Source: Marinosulfonomonas sp.
Lineage (GTDB): Bacteria > Pseudomonadota > Alphaproteobacteria > Rhodobacterales > Rhodobacteraceae
Direction of reading: 5' to 3'
Assembly (NCBI GenBank): GCA_022712735.1
Contig: JAFLKA010000033.1
Coordinates: 1-7,409, forward strand
Length of the DNA: 7,409 nucleotides
Shown here: positions 1 through 6,496 of the stretch, one piece after another
Layout of the letters: every line of letters starts with the position of its first letter
Position numbering within the stretch: position 1 is the stretch's first letter
Program-made: the position numbers and the translations under genes
The notes under the pieces: model-generated
Told to the model about the DNA's origin: nothing
What the model saw: the letters and a program-made list of their open reading frames with translations, nothing else
Database searches by the model: none

Positions 1-563
1 CCATTGCTCCATTGCGGTGGTGTAAACCTTGGACGGGTCGCAATGAAATTATCAAGGGCATAAGGGTCAAGCCCGACGTTCAGGAAGGGCACATACTGCA
101 TATGTGTCTCGACTAGGACCAGGCTGTCCCCGTGGCCCATAACCGGAATTTGACTGTCTACCTCAAGCAGCATTGTCGCTTGTGTCAAGTCTGGTTTGCC
201 GTTGGTTCCATGCGACCATTGCAGGATGTGAACGCCATCGCTGTCATTAAACGGATCTTCGGTGTCGAATTGCACGAGGCTGACACGAACCCAAGTGGGG
301 TTGGCACTGTCGGCCAGAAAGTCATAGACCGTATTTAGCCCGCCAATGTAATTCGGGCCAACAAACGGGTTTTCCCGCGAAATCATATCGCTGATTGTAT
401 ACGCGGCCTTTAAGTTGACGCTACGGACGCGAAAGGCATCGAAATAGATGGCCATAGCCATGAGCGCCCAGATCAGAATCGGAAAGACGAGGACCGCCTC
501 GGTCGTTGCTGTGCCGCCTTCATCGCGGGCAAACTTGCGGGCTTTATTCAGGATATATGACAT
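1..563 (-). CDS. TadE-like pseudopilin (second in the Tad unit), C-terminus cut by window edge
   Basis: This is a minor pilin-like protein of a Tad/Flp pilus or tight-adherence system, expected in the inner membrane or periplasm. The frame is open from ATG at 563 to the left edge, giving 187 residues without a stop, so it is partial. The N-terminus has a basic cytosolic stretch, then DEGGTATTEAVLVFP. Gly17 followed by Glu22 (+5) fits the G^xxxxE prepilin cleavage pattern used by TadV-type peptidases. A hydrophobic segment follows at about residues 23-43, then a soluble domain with no recognised catalytic motif. The start is chosen because GAGG at 570-573 lies 6 bases upstream and overlaps the stop codon of the preceding gene, implying translational coupling. 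The TadE call comes from the N-terminal pattern and the neighbours; the C-terminal region alone would not be recognisable. Confidence 0.82.
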   Translation of the reverse strand, partial: MSYILNKARKFARDEGGTATTEAVLVFPILIWALMAMAIYFDAFRVRSVNLKAAYTISDMISRENPFVGPNYIGGLNTVYDFLADSANPTWVRVSLVQFDTEDPFNDSDGVHILQWSHGTNGKPDLTQATMLLEVDSQIPVMGHGDSLVLVETHMQYVPFLNVGLDPYALDNFIATRPRFTPPQWSN

Positions 564-571
564 TTCATACC

Positions 572-1117
572 TCATGACGGCTCATTCACGAAAGCCGAAC
601 TTGCGACCAGGGCGTAACCGCCCAACTCGTCTATTTCCAGACTTATACCTAGCCTGGTTGTCGGGAAAATTGGGTCGAAAACCGCACAGACACGTACCAG
701 AACCATTTCATGTGCAATCCCCGGGTTCAGGGTGACAGCCGGATTGATGACTTCGTCGCGGTTTTTACAGGTCGTTTGCTCGGCAAGCGGGGTCCAGGTT
801 GTTGTGCTGACAGGGCGCAGTTCGATCAACAGATTGGTCATACAGCTTGGAATAACGGCGGCCCGCTGACAGATCAATGTGCGCAATGCATCTTGCGTTG
901 GGTTAACAAAGTGCCCCAGTCGCAAATCCCGAACTGTCAAATCAACAGCACGCTCCAGCATCACATGGCGGATTGTCAGGATGCCGATCTCGACGGCTGA
1001 CAGGAATATCGCAATCAGCATCGGGAACCAGATTGCAAATTCGATTGTCGCGTTCCCGTCCTCCCGCTTGCGCAGGGACCGGAGCTTTGACAGGAAATGT
1101 TTTGCCAAATGTGTCAA
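572..1117 (-). CDS. TadE-like pseudopilin (first in the Tad unit), TTG start
   Basis: This is a 181-residue TadE/TadG-family pseudopilin, probably processed and assembled with the Flp pilus machinery at the inner membrane. The N-terminus is basic, followed by KREDGNATIEFAIWFP: Gly21 with Glu26 at +5 matches the G^xxxxE prepilin cleavage rule. One transmembrane helix spans about residues 28-50. The periplasmic part has four cysteines (83, 92, 117, 144), enough for two disulfides. The start codon appears to be TTG at 1117-1115, overlapping the tadG stop as TTGA. It has GAGG at 1126-1129 with an 8-base spacer, and the next in-frame ATG (residue 33) would fall inside the membrane segment and lose the cleavage motif. 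Downstream, the second TadE-like gene starts after 8 bases. Family assignment is good; its specific role among minor pilins is not known. Confidence 0.87.
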   Translation of the reverse strand: MTHLAKHFLSKLRSLRKREDGNATIEFAIWFPMLIAIFLSAVEIGILTIRHVMLERAVDLTVRDLRLGHFVNPTQDALRTLICQRAAVIPSCMTNLLIELRPVSTTTWTPLAEQTTCKNRDEVINPAVTLNPGIAHEMVLVRVCAVFDPIFPTTRLGISLEIDELGGYALVASSAFVNEPS

Positions 1118-2826
1118 TGTGTCAACCTCAGGCTGTTCAGTTGCGCCGCGATCGAGGCGAATGCCTCGGAGATGTTAACGCCATCCACACGGAAGAAGTG
1201 GCCCGCAGATGTGGCGCAATTTGTAAGCTTGGTCGCGTTGCTGTCAGTCACTTCAAAGCCGATGGTGAAGATCAGAACTTCGTTGTTTTTTGCGGCGGAA
1301 CAGATGTTATCCATACGCGTGTCTTTTGTACCTGAGCCCACATAGTCATAAACGCCATATCTCCAATAGTTATAGCTATAACCGGCGGGGTCCATCAGGT
1401 ATTTGGCAATATAGCGCACGGTCGCATGGTCATACAGCTCCACATAGGACAGCTGTGTCATGCCGCTACGCGGGGTTGTGCTCCAGTATCCATTAGTGCT
1501 CTCTATGTAGGTGCGGAAATACTTTTTGGAATCCCAGCGGTTCGGATTGTAAATCGCATACCGGTCACGATTGCTGCTATCCACTTTATGCCAGACGTTT
1601 GACATGTTGTCAGCCGAGTTTGCGTAACCACCAGAAACTTCAGGCTCTAGATAATACTGGCTGGTGTTGGCGCCATCCGACATTAGCACGATAACTTTTA
1701 ACGTGTTTGTCTCGGTGTATGAGAAGGGACGGCCTTCGAATTTAGCATCGACGTCGCCATCGGAAATCAGCGATGAAACCACTGATTGTGCGGATGGATC
1801 AAGCATTGCTGCGCCCCATTTTAGGCCAATATCTGCAGAAGTATTGCCAGATGCTACGAAATCCTCGACGTAGTTTTTCAGCTCTACGTTGTCTCCTGAC
1901 AATGGCATAATTGCACGTTCCACATTCGGCGGGCAGGGTCTACGCTTCCAATTGACCGGTTTAGTCCAGTAATAAGTACTCCAAGGTGCGAAATGCCCTG
2001 TACGCTGCAATGCGTCCCCAGTTGACAATGCGGCTGTATCAAAATCTGAACCTTCAAAGTCGACACAATGGGAATAGTTATGTTCGGATGAAACATTATA
2101 TTTTGACAGCAGGTTTTCACCAACATTGACCTGAGTTGAAAAGGGGATGATCGAGATCGAATAGGTGTCATCCTCGGGTTGGTTCAACAACAACGTATCA
2201 ACAAATTCGTTGGCGGCCTCTTTGAGGTCATACAATTTGGAATGACCGGAAGCAGAACCCCACCCCATCGAGCCGGAAACATCCAGCACTAAAGAAATCT
2301 CGACTTTTTCAACCCCATCCACAGCGGTCCCTGCTGCTGATGTAAAAAGTGTGTCCAGGCCACCGGAATCTGCTTGTTGCAACAGATTTCTGAACGCGTG
2401 ACTCATAAAGATAGTTTCAATTTTGGGAGTTTGGCCTTCGGGATATGCGGCTGATACTTTGCGATAGTTTAACGATGCATCAACGGTGGCCACTGGCGCT
2501 AGCCCAGCCATGCCGGATTTGGCGAAATAGTCGTCAAACACCTCTTGGGCGGGGACGGTTTGTTTCAGGCTGGCGGCTGCCAAAAGGGCGCGGTCAGTTG
2601 TATACTGGATTTTTGTGCGCTGATATTCGGAACGCATGATATCCACGGCGATGCCGCCAACGACCAACGTGATAATGAAAATATACAGGGAAAAGATAAT
2701 CAACGACCCGTCTTCGTCCTTGCGGAATTTACCCAGCTTCTGGCGCACGGCTGATTTAAAGCCAGTTGCATGCTTGGGTGTTTCCTCATGTGCCTCATTA
2801 AGAGTGCTGATAATATCTTGCGTCAT
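1114..2826 (-). CDS. tadG: TadG-like pilus assembly protein with VWA domain
   Basis: This protein of 570 residues is anchored in the inner membrane, with most of it in the periplasm or at the cell surface; it belongs to the TadG-related group of Tad/Flp pilus systems. A cytosolic N-terminus of about 40 residues precedes KDEDG and one transmembrane helix (about 42-63), the Tad N-terminal region. A VWA domain follows. Its metal-ion (MIDAS) residues are visible as DVSGS (182-186), a candidate Thr329 in GNTSAD and Asp384 in LMSDG. Four cysteines (254, 298, 509, 537) could form disulfides. Residues about 390-500 are unusually rich in Tyr, Trp and Asn. ATG at 2826 is preferred over the longer reading to 2949, because AAAGGG at 2833-2838 sits 6 bases upstream and the extra 41 residues look non-coding. 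Position +5 after Gly40 is Phe, not Glu, so prepilin processing is doubtful. The role (adhesion or pilus assembly) is inferred from the family. Confidence 0.87.
   Translation of the reverse strand: MTQDIISTLNEAHEETPKHATGFKSAVRQKLGKFRKDEDGSLIIFSLYIFIITLVVGGIAVDIMRSEYQRTKIQYTTDRALLAAASLKQTVPAQEVFDDYFAKSGMAGLAPVATVDASLNYRKVSAAYPEGQTPKIETIFMSHAFRNLLQQADSGGLDTLFTSAAGTAVDGVEKVEISLVLDVSGSMGWGSASGHSKLYDLKEAANEFVDTLLLNQPEDDTYSISIIPFSTQVNVGENLLSKYNVSSEHNYSHCVDFEGSDFDTAALSTGDALQRTGHFAPWSTYYWTKPVNWKRRPCPPNVERAIMPLSGDNVELKNYVEDFVASGNTSADIGLKWGAAMLDPSAQSVVSSLISDGDVDAKFEGRPFSYTETNTLKVIVLMSDGANTSQYYLEPEVSGGYANSADNMSNVWHKVDSSNRDRYAIYNPNRWDSKKYFRTYIESTNGYWSTTPRSGMTQLSYVELYDHATVRYIAKYLMDPAGYSYNYWRYGVYDYVGSGTKDTRMDNICSAAKNNEVLIFTIGFEVTDSNATKLTNCATSAGHFFRVDGVNISEAFASIAAQLNSLRLTH
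1125..1130 (-). promoter_or_regulatory. Ribosome binding site deciding the TTG start of the first TadE-like gene
   Basis: On the minus strand TGAGGT lies inside the last codons of tadG, with 8 bases between its GAGG core and the TTG at 1117-1115. No ATG or GTG near this position gives a protein that retains the prepilin-like N-terminus, so this site supports TTG initiation coupled to tadG termination. Confidence 0.65.
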
Positions 2827-2875
2827 AACTCGCCCTTTCCTGAACACCAATTCATATGGTGCCCCCCTTACGCAC

Positions 2876-2890
2876 GCACAAAGCATGCCA
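2876..2890 (-). promoter_or_regulatory. Candidate sigma-54-type (-24/-12) promoter of the Tad unit
   Basis: Read on the minus strand, this is TGGCATGCTTTGTGC. It has the invariant GG and GC separated by 10 bases and TGGCA at -24, compared with the RpoN consensus TGGCACG-N4-TTGC, with mismatches at two consensus positions. The -12 GC ends 50 bases before the tadG ATG, so transcription would start at roughly 2864 with a leader near 38 bases. A chance match is quite possible, and no upstream activator site was identified. Confidence 0.25.
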
Positions 2891-3181
2891 GCGCATATAG
2901 ACGGGCGGATGTGGCGAAAATGGGGCGGGATTTGGCCGAAAAGGGACAATTTCGCACCATTTCAATGATTGTACTGCCATTTGCGGCTGTATTGTTGCCG
3001 AACCGGATATATTTCATCAGTTTTGCTCATAATTGTTTATGCGGCCTGTTTTTTCACTCCAAGCAAACACTGGATAAATAAAAGCGTGAATTTGATTCGA
3101 GAAAGCGGGTGTATTGTTAACCAAACGGGCCTAGGCTCCGATTATTGCTGAAGGCGCGCGATTCTGCCGCACTTTGTTTAT

Positions 3182-3187
3182 GGAGAG
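3182..3187 (+). promoter_or_regulatory. Ribosome binding site deciding the gdh start
   Basis: GGAGAG lies 4 bases before ATG at 3192. It favours that codon over the in-frame TTG at 3174 and ATG at 3180. The ATG at 3180 overlaps the site itself and has no purine-rich sequence at the right distance. Confidence 0.65.
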
Positions 3188-3191
3188 CAAA

Positions 3192-4622
3192 ATGTCTGCA
3201 AAGAATGAACCCAGTTTCCGAGAATCCGTGGATATGATGTTTAACCGTGCGGTTGCATTGATGGATCTGGCCCCAGGGCTGGAGGAAAAAATACGTGTTG
3301 TGAATGCAACCTATACCGTGCGGTTTGGTGTGCGGCTGCGTGGCGAGATCAAAACATTCACCGGCTACAGATCGGTCCATTCCGAACATATGGAACCGGT
3401 CAAGGGCGGTATCCGGTTCTCGCTCGGGGTTAACCAAGACGAGGTCGAGGCGCTGGGCGCTTTGATGACCTATAAATGTGCGCTGGTCGAGGCGCCATTT
3501 GGTGGCTCCAAGGGTGGTTTGCGGATTGATCCGCGTGAATATAACGCTACGGAAATGGAACTGATCACGCGGCGTTTTGCTTATGAATTGATCAAGCGAG
3601 ACCTGATCAACCCGTCCCAGAACGTGCCGGCCCCCGATATGGGCACTGGCGAACGTGAAATGGCGTGGATTGCCGATCAATATGCGCGGATGAACACCAC
3701 CGATATCAATGCCAAGGCTTGTGTAACCGGCAAACCGCAGCATGCTGGCGGTATTGCGGGCAGAGTCGAGGCCACCGGACGTGGCGTGCAATATGCGCTG
3801 CGCGAGTTTTTCCGCCACCCCGAGGATATTGCCAAGGCTGGGCTGGATGGCACGCTAAAAGGTAAACGCATTATTGTGCAGGGGCTGGGCAATGTGGGCT
3901 ATCACGCGGCCAAATTCCTTAGTCAGGAAGATGGTTCCATCATTACCGGTATTATTGAACGTGACGGATCGCTTTATGATCCGGACGGGCTGGATGTTGA
4001 GGCGATTCATAAATGGCTGGCCAAGCATGGTGGCTTGGCGGGCTATATGGACACGCATTTTGACAGCGATGGCGCAAAGCTGCTGGAAGCTGAATGCGAT
4101 ATCCTGATCCCGGCGGCGCTGGAAGCGGTGATCAACATGACAAATGCCGCCCGCATTAAGGCCCCGTTGATTATCGAGGCGGCGAACGGGCCGGTGACGG
4201 CGGGGGCCGATGAAGTCCTGCGCGAAAAGGGCATTGTGATTATCCCCGATATGTATGCCAACGCGGGCGGGGTGACTGTATCCTACTTTGAATGGGTGAA
4301 AAACCTGAGCCACATCCGGTTTGGCCGGATGCAGCGCCGTCAGGAAGAGGGGCGCCACCAATTGGTGGTGGACGAGTTGGAACGGTTGGACCGTTATCTG
4401 GGCGATGCCTGGACAATGTCGCCCGATTTCAAGAAGAATTACCTGCGTGGTGCGGATGAATTGGAACTGGTACGCTCGGGTCTGGATGACACTATGCGCG
4501 GGGCCTACCAATCCATGCGCGAAATCTGGCACGGGCGCGATGATGTCGAGGATTTACGCACCGCAGCCTTTATCGTGGCGATCGGTCGTGTGGCAAAATC
4601 CTATGAGGCCAAGGGGCTGTAG
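3192..4622 (+). CDS. gdhA: Glutamate dehydrogenase (Glu/Leu/Phe/Val dehydrogenase family)
   Basis: This is a cytoplasmic amino acid dehydrogenase of 476 residues that interconverts L-glutamate and 2-oxoglutarate plus ammonium with a nicotinamide cofactor. The N-terminal catalytic domain shows the family lysines: Lys71 in PVKGGIRF, Lys95 in MTYKCALVEAPF and Lys107 in GGSKGG, the last being the catalytic-lysine motif. The catalytic aspartate is Asp149 in PAPDMGTG. The Rossmann domain carries VQGLGNVGYHAAKF (GxGxxG at 231-236). The acidic Glu256 after the second strand suggests NAD rather than NADP preference, which is inference. ANGPVT (331-336) and ANAGGVTVSYFEWVKN (356-371) are also typical. 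No key residue is missing and the protein appears intact. It diverges from tadG and lies 121 bases upstream of soxB on the same strand. Leucine or phenylalanine dehydrogenase is less likely given the overall resemblance to alphaproteobacterial glutamate dehydrogenases; the symbol is by family. Confidence 0.93.
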   Translation: MSAKNEPSFRESVDMMFNRAVALMDLAPGLEEKIRVVNATYTVRFGVRLRGEIKTFTGYRSVHSEHMEPVKGGIRFSLGVNQDEVEALGALMTYKCALVEAPFGGSKGGLRIDPREYNATEMELITRRFAYELIKRDLINPSQNVPAPDMGTGEREMAWIADQYARMNTTDINAKACVTGKPQHAGGIAGRVEATGRGVQYALREFFRHPEDIAKAGLDGTLKGKRIIVQGLGNVGYHAAKFLSQEDGSIITGIIERDGSLYDPDGLDVEAIHKWLAKHGGLAGYMDTHFDSDGAKLLEAECDILIPAALEAVINMTNAARIKAPLIIEAANGPVTAGADEVLREKGIVIIPDMYANAGGVTVSYFEWVKNLSHIRFGRMQRRQEEGRHQLVVDELERLDRYLGDAWTMSPDFKKNYLRGADELELVRSGLDDTMRGAYQSMREIWHGRDDVEDLRTAAFIVAIGRVAKSYEAKGL

Positions 4623-4646
4623 GTCGCCAGCAAACAAAACAATGTC

Positions 4647-4675
4647 GGGAAGCGGCATACTTTTTGCGGCTTCCC
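4647..4675 (+). terminator. Symmetric hairpin after gdh, possible terminator or attenuator
   Basis: Arms GGGAAGC-G-GCA (4647-4657) and TGC-G-GCTTCCC (4665-4675) pair as 7 bp, one G.G mismatch and 3 bp around a 7-base loop, starting 25 bases after the gdh stop. What follows (ATTGAATATTC) is AU-rich but has no run of T, so it is not a textbook intrinsic terminator. It could stabilise the gdh mRNA end or reduce read-through into soxB. Confidence 0.5.
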
Positions 4676-4713
4676 ATTGAATATTCTCTCAGGAATTGGT
4701 TTTGTAGGGTCAC

Positions 4714-4719
4714 TATGAT
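4714..4719 (+). promoter_or_regulatory. Weak candidate -10 element before soxB
   Basis: TATGAT matches the -10 consensus at five of six positions and would give a leader of about 18 bases before the soxB ATG. No acceptable -35 hexamer lies 16-18 bases upstream (the sequence there is around AGGAAT), so an activator would be needed or the match is fortuitous. Confidence 0.2.
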
Positions 4720-4733
4720 TTTGGGGCCGAATT

Positions 4734-4738
4734 GGGAG
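4734..4738 (+). promoter_or_regulatory. Ribosome binding site of soxB
   Basis: GGGAG is followed by 5 bases and then ATG at 4744. This rules out the in-frame TTG at 4732, which overlaps this site and would add only four residues. Confidence 0.7.
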
Positions 4739-4743
4739 ATGAT

Positions 4744-5994
4744 ATGCGGTTTTCTGGCTGGCAGGTATTGCGCCAAGGTTTGAGTGGTAACAAAGGGTGG
4801 ACGCCGCAATGGCGTAACCCTGAGCCCAAACCCGAATATGACATCATTATCATTGGCGGTGGCGGTCATGGCCTGTCGACAGCATATTATCTGGCCAAGG
4901 AACACGGGCTGAAAAATATTGCCGTTCTGGAAAAAGGCTATCTGGGAGGCGGCAACGTCGGGCGCAACACCACGATTGTGCGGGCCGATTATTCGCAACC
5001 GGGCAACAGTGAATTTTACAGCCATTCCCTGAAATTGTGGGAGGGGCTGGAGGCCGACCTGAATTATAACGTCATGCATTCCCAGCGCGGCGTTATCCGG
5101 TTGTTCCACTCAGATGCACAGCGCGATAATGCTGTGCGGGCTGGCAATGCGATGATCAATCAGGGCGACGATTCGATCCTGCTGGACCGTGATGCGGTGC
5201 GCAAAATGCTGCCCTATCTGGATTATGACAACGCCAGATTTCCGATTTATGGCGGCACGCTGCACCCGCGCGGTGGCACGGCACGCCATGATGCGGTGGC
5301 GTGGGGCTATGCGCGCGGCGCGGACCAGCGCGGTGTTGATCTGATCCAGAACTGCGAAGTCACCGGCATAGACATTGAAAACGGCCACGTGCGCGGGGTG
5401 CAAACCACACGCGGCGCGATCCGCGCCAAAAAGGTGGCAATGGTGGTGGCTGGGCGCTCTAGCCAAGTGGCGGCGATGGCCGGTATGCGCCTGCCGATCG
5501 AGAGCCATGTTTTGCAAGCCTTTGTCACCGAGGGGCTAAAACCGGTGATCGACAATGTGATCAGCTTTGGCATGGGGCACTTTTATATCAGCCAATCCGA
5601 CAAGGGTGGATTGGTGTTTGGCGGCGATCTGGATTTCTATGCCTCATATGCGCAACGCGGTGGGTTGCACCGCAAGGAACAGGTGATGCAGGCGGCAATG
5701 ACCCTGATGCCGATGATCGGCAAATCCCGCGTGCTGCGCTCGTGGGGCGGGATCATGGATATGTCGCCGGATGGCTCGCCCATCATCGACAAAACCCATA
5801 TTGACGGTCTGTATCTGAATGCGGGCTGGTGTTACGGCGGCTTCAAGGCTGTGCCGGGATCGGGCTATTCATTCGCGCATTTGCTGGCGACGGGCAACCA
5901 CCATGAGCCCGCAGCGCGGTATCAACTGGGACGGTTTGAAACCGGCCATTTGCTGGACGAGGAGGGAACAGGTGCGCAACATAACCTACATTAA
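4744..5994 (+). CDS. soxB: Sarcosine oxidase, beta subunit (heterotetrameric)
   Basis: This 416-residue FAD subunit belongs to the cytoplasmic alpha-beta-gamma-delta sarcosine oxidase. The enzyme demethylates sarcosine to glycine, using O2 and tetrahydrofolate and producing H2O2 and methylene-tetrahydrofolate. The N-terminus (about 1-33, including LSGNKGW and NPEPKPEYD) is typical of SoxB. The dinucleotide fold follows as IIIIGGGGHGLSTAYY (GGGGHG, 38-43), ending in Glu63 of VLEKG. GNVGRNTTIVRADY (70-83) and GNSEFYSHSLKLWE (87-100) are family hallmarks. His182 in GGTARHDAVAWG corresponds to the histidine that holds covalent FMN at the alpha-beta interface in characterised enzymes. The C-terminal part has SWGGIMDMSPDGSPI and GGFKAVPGSG with conserved Lys368. 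Length matches the family (about 400-417). The next gene starts inside its last 23 bases. This sox is unrelated to sulfur-oxidation sox genes. No defect is visible. Confidence 0.97.
   Translation: MRFSGWQVLRQGLSGNKGWTPQWRNPEPKPEYDIIIIGGGGHGLSTAYYLAKEHGLKNIAVLEKGYLGGGNVGRNTTIVRADYSQPGNSEFYSHSLKLWEGLEADLNYNVMHSQRGVIRLFHSDAQRDNAVRAGNAMINQGDDSILLDRDAVRKMLPYLDYDNARFPIYGGTLHPRGGTARHDAVAWGYARGADQRGVDLIQNCEVTGIDIENGHVRGVQTTRGAIRAKKVAMVVAGRSSQVAAMAGMRLPIESHVLQAFVTEGLKPVIDNVISFGMGHFYISQSDKGGLVFGGDLDFYASYAQRGGLHRKEQVMQAAMTLMPMIGKSRVLRSWGGIMDMSPDGSPIIDKTHIDGLYLNAGWCYGGFKAVPGSGYSFAHLLATGNHHEPAARYQLGRFETGHLLDEEGTGAQHNLH
5959..5966 (+). promoter_or_regulatory. Strong ribosome binding site within soxB for the embedded periplasmic gene
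   Basis: GAGGAGGG, inside the soxB C-terminal codons, is followed by 5 bases and a GTG at 5972. It is the strongest Shine-Dalgarno sequence in the window. It fixes the GTG start, which also yields a clean signal peptide. Confidence 0.75.
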
Positions 5995-6475
5995 GACCTT
6001 GGCGCTGTGCGCCGTAATGGCATTGCCCGCCAATGCGCAATCTGCCCCGCCGACGGGCTGTTACGTGCGTGATTATTCATTAGAACATCTGGCAAGGAAC
6101 CCAAATCAGGTGGTGGACCGGATCAGTGTCAGTTTCCGGCAGAACGCGGGCGACAGGGTTGCGCAAATGTCGGTGCTGACAGCGGATCAGGGGCACGCGG
6201 GTGCTGATGGCCATGGTGGGCAGTTGTTTGCGCAATACCTCTATTGTTTTGCGGGCAGTGGTGGGTCCAAAAACTGGACCTGTAGCGTGGAATGTGACGG
6301 CGGGAGCATGGAAATCACCCGTGACGATGGCAAAATACTGGAATTCAGGACCAACTATCTGCTGGTTGGTGATGCGGGTGAATGCGGTGGCGCCGTCGAT
6401 CTGGCTGAGGCGGTGGACCAAATGGTGACCTATAGATTAACCCGTGTGGCTGACAGCCAATGCGTGATTAAATAA
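5972..6475 (+). CDS. Unrecognised exported six-cysteine protein within the sox operon
   Basis: I do not recognise the family. The GTG start gives 167 residues beginning with a textbook signal peptide: MRNITYIK, a hydrophobic core TLALCAVMALP (9-19) and PANA-QS, a likely signal peptidase I site after Ala22. The mature part of about 145 residues is therefore predicted to be periplasmic. It holds six cysteines (30, 92, 104, 108, 138, 164), including a CSVEC pair, which could make three disulfides; there is no lipobox or second membrane segment. A HGHGG-like patch (HAGADGHGG, 75-83) is glycine- and histidine-rich. The gene overlaps soxB by 23 bases and ends 21 bases before soxD, so it must be co-expressed with the sarcosine oxidase subunits. 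A role in sensing, binding or protecting against a periplasmic compound is conceivable but unsupported. A longer upstream reading in this frame lies wholly within soxB and lacks a ribosome binding site. Confidence 0.85.
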   Translation: MRNITYIKTLALCAVMALPANAQSAPPTGCYVRDYSLEHLARNPNQVVDRISVSFRQNAGDRVAQMSVLTADQGHAGADGHGGQLFAQYLYCFAGSGGSKNWTCSVECDGGSMEITRDDGKILEFRTNYLLVGDAGECGGAVDLAEAVDQMVTYRLTRVADSQCVIK

Positions 6476-6496
6476 CAGACCAAAGGGTGCGAGAAT

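Larger units (their letters stand above)
2827..3191. other. Divergent intergenic region between tadG and gdh
   Basis: This 365-bp region separates two divergent genes and should carry both promoters. I see no convincing protein-coding frame: those crossing it have no family resemblance and no good ribosome binding sites. The stretch from about 3005 to 3120 is AT-rich and contains CATAAT (3028-3033) and TAAATA-like hexamers, but none has a good -35 element at proper spacing, so no gdh promoter is called. Short palindromes are GTTAAC (3116-3121) and GCCTAGGC (3129-3136). No TTAA-N7-TTAA (CtrA-type) site was found. A sigma-54-like element is listed separately. Confidence 0.7.

Noticed and set aside
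2827..2949. Longer tadG reading with 41 more N-terminal residues
   Set aside because: The extension has no suitable ribosome binding site, and ATG at 2826 has AAAGGG at ideal spacing; the extension would also cover the candidate promoter.
3105..3136. CtrA-type box around GTTAAC upstream of gdh
   Set aside because: Only a single TTAA is present; the TTAA-N7-TTAA pair is absent.
2636..3151. Plus-strand open frames across the tadG 5' end and the intergenic region
   Set aside because: No recognisable protein, no convincing start signals, and partial overlap with tadG on the other strand.
3855..4532. Long open frame on the minus strand inside gdh (225 codons), and another at 3117-3818
   Set aside because: They lie opposite a strongly conserved dehydrogenase, have no family resemblance and no ribosome binding site; they are by-products of the codon use of gdh.
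4623..4743. Possible glycine or tetrahydrofolate riboswitch before soxB
   Set aside because: The 121 bases contain one simple hairpin and none of the conserved junction sequences of those riboswitches that I could recognise.
4570..5573. Minus-strand open frames opposite soxB
   Set aside because: The histidine-, alanine- and arginine-rich translations are shadows of soxB codons; no motifs or start signals.
5819..5971. Longer upstream reading of the exported cysteine-rich protein
   Set aside because: The extra 51 residues lie entirely inside soxB, lack a ribosome binding site and would bury the signal peptide.
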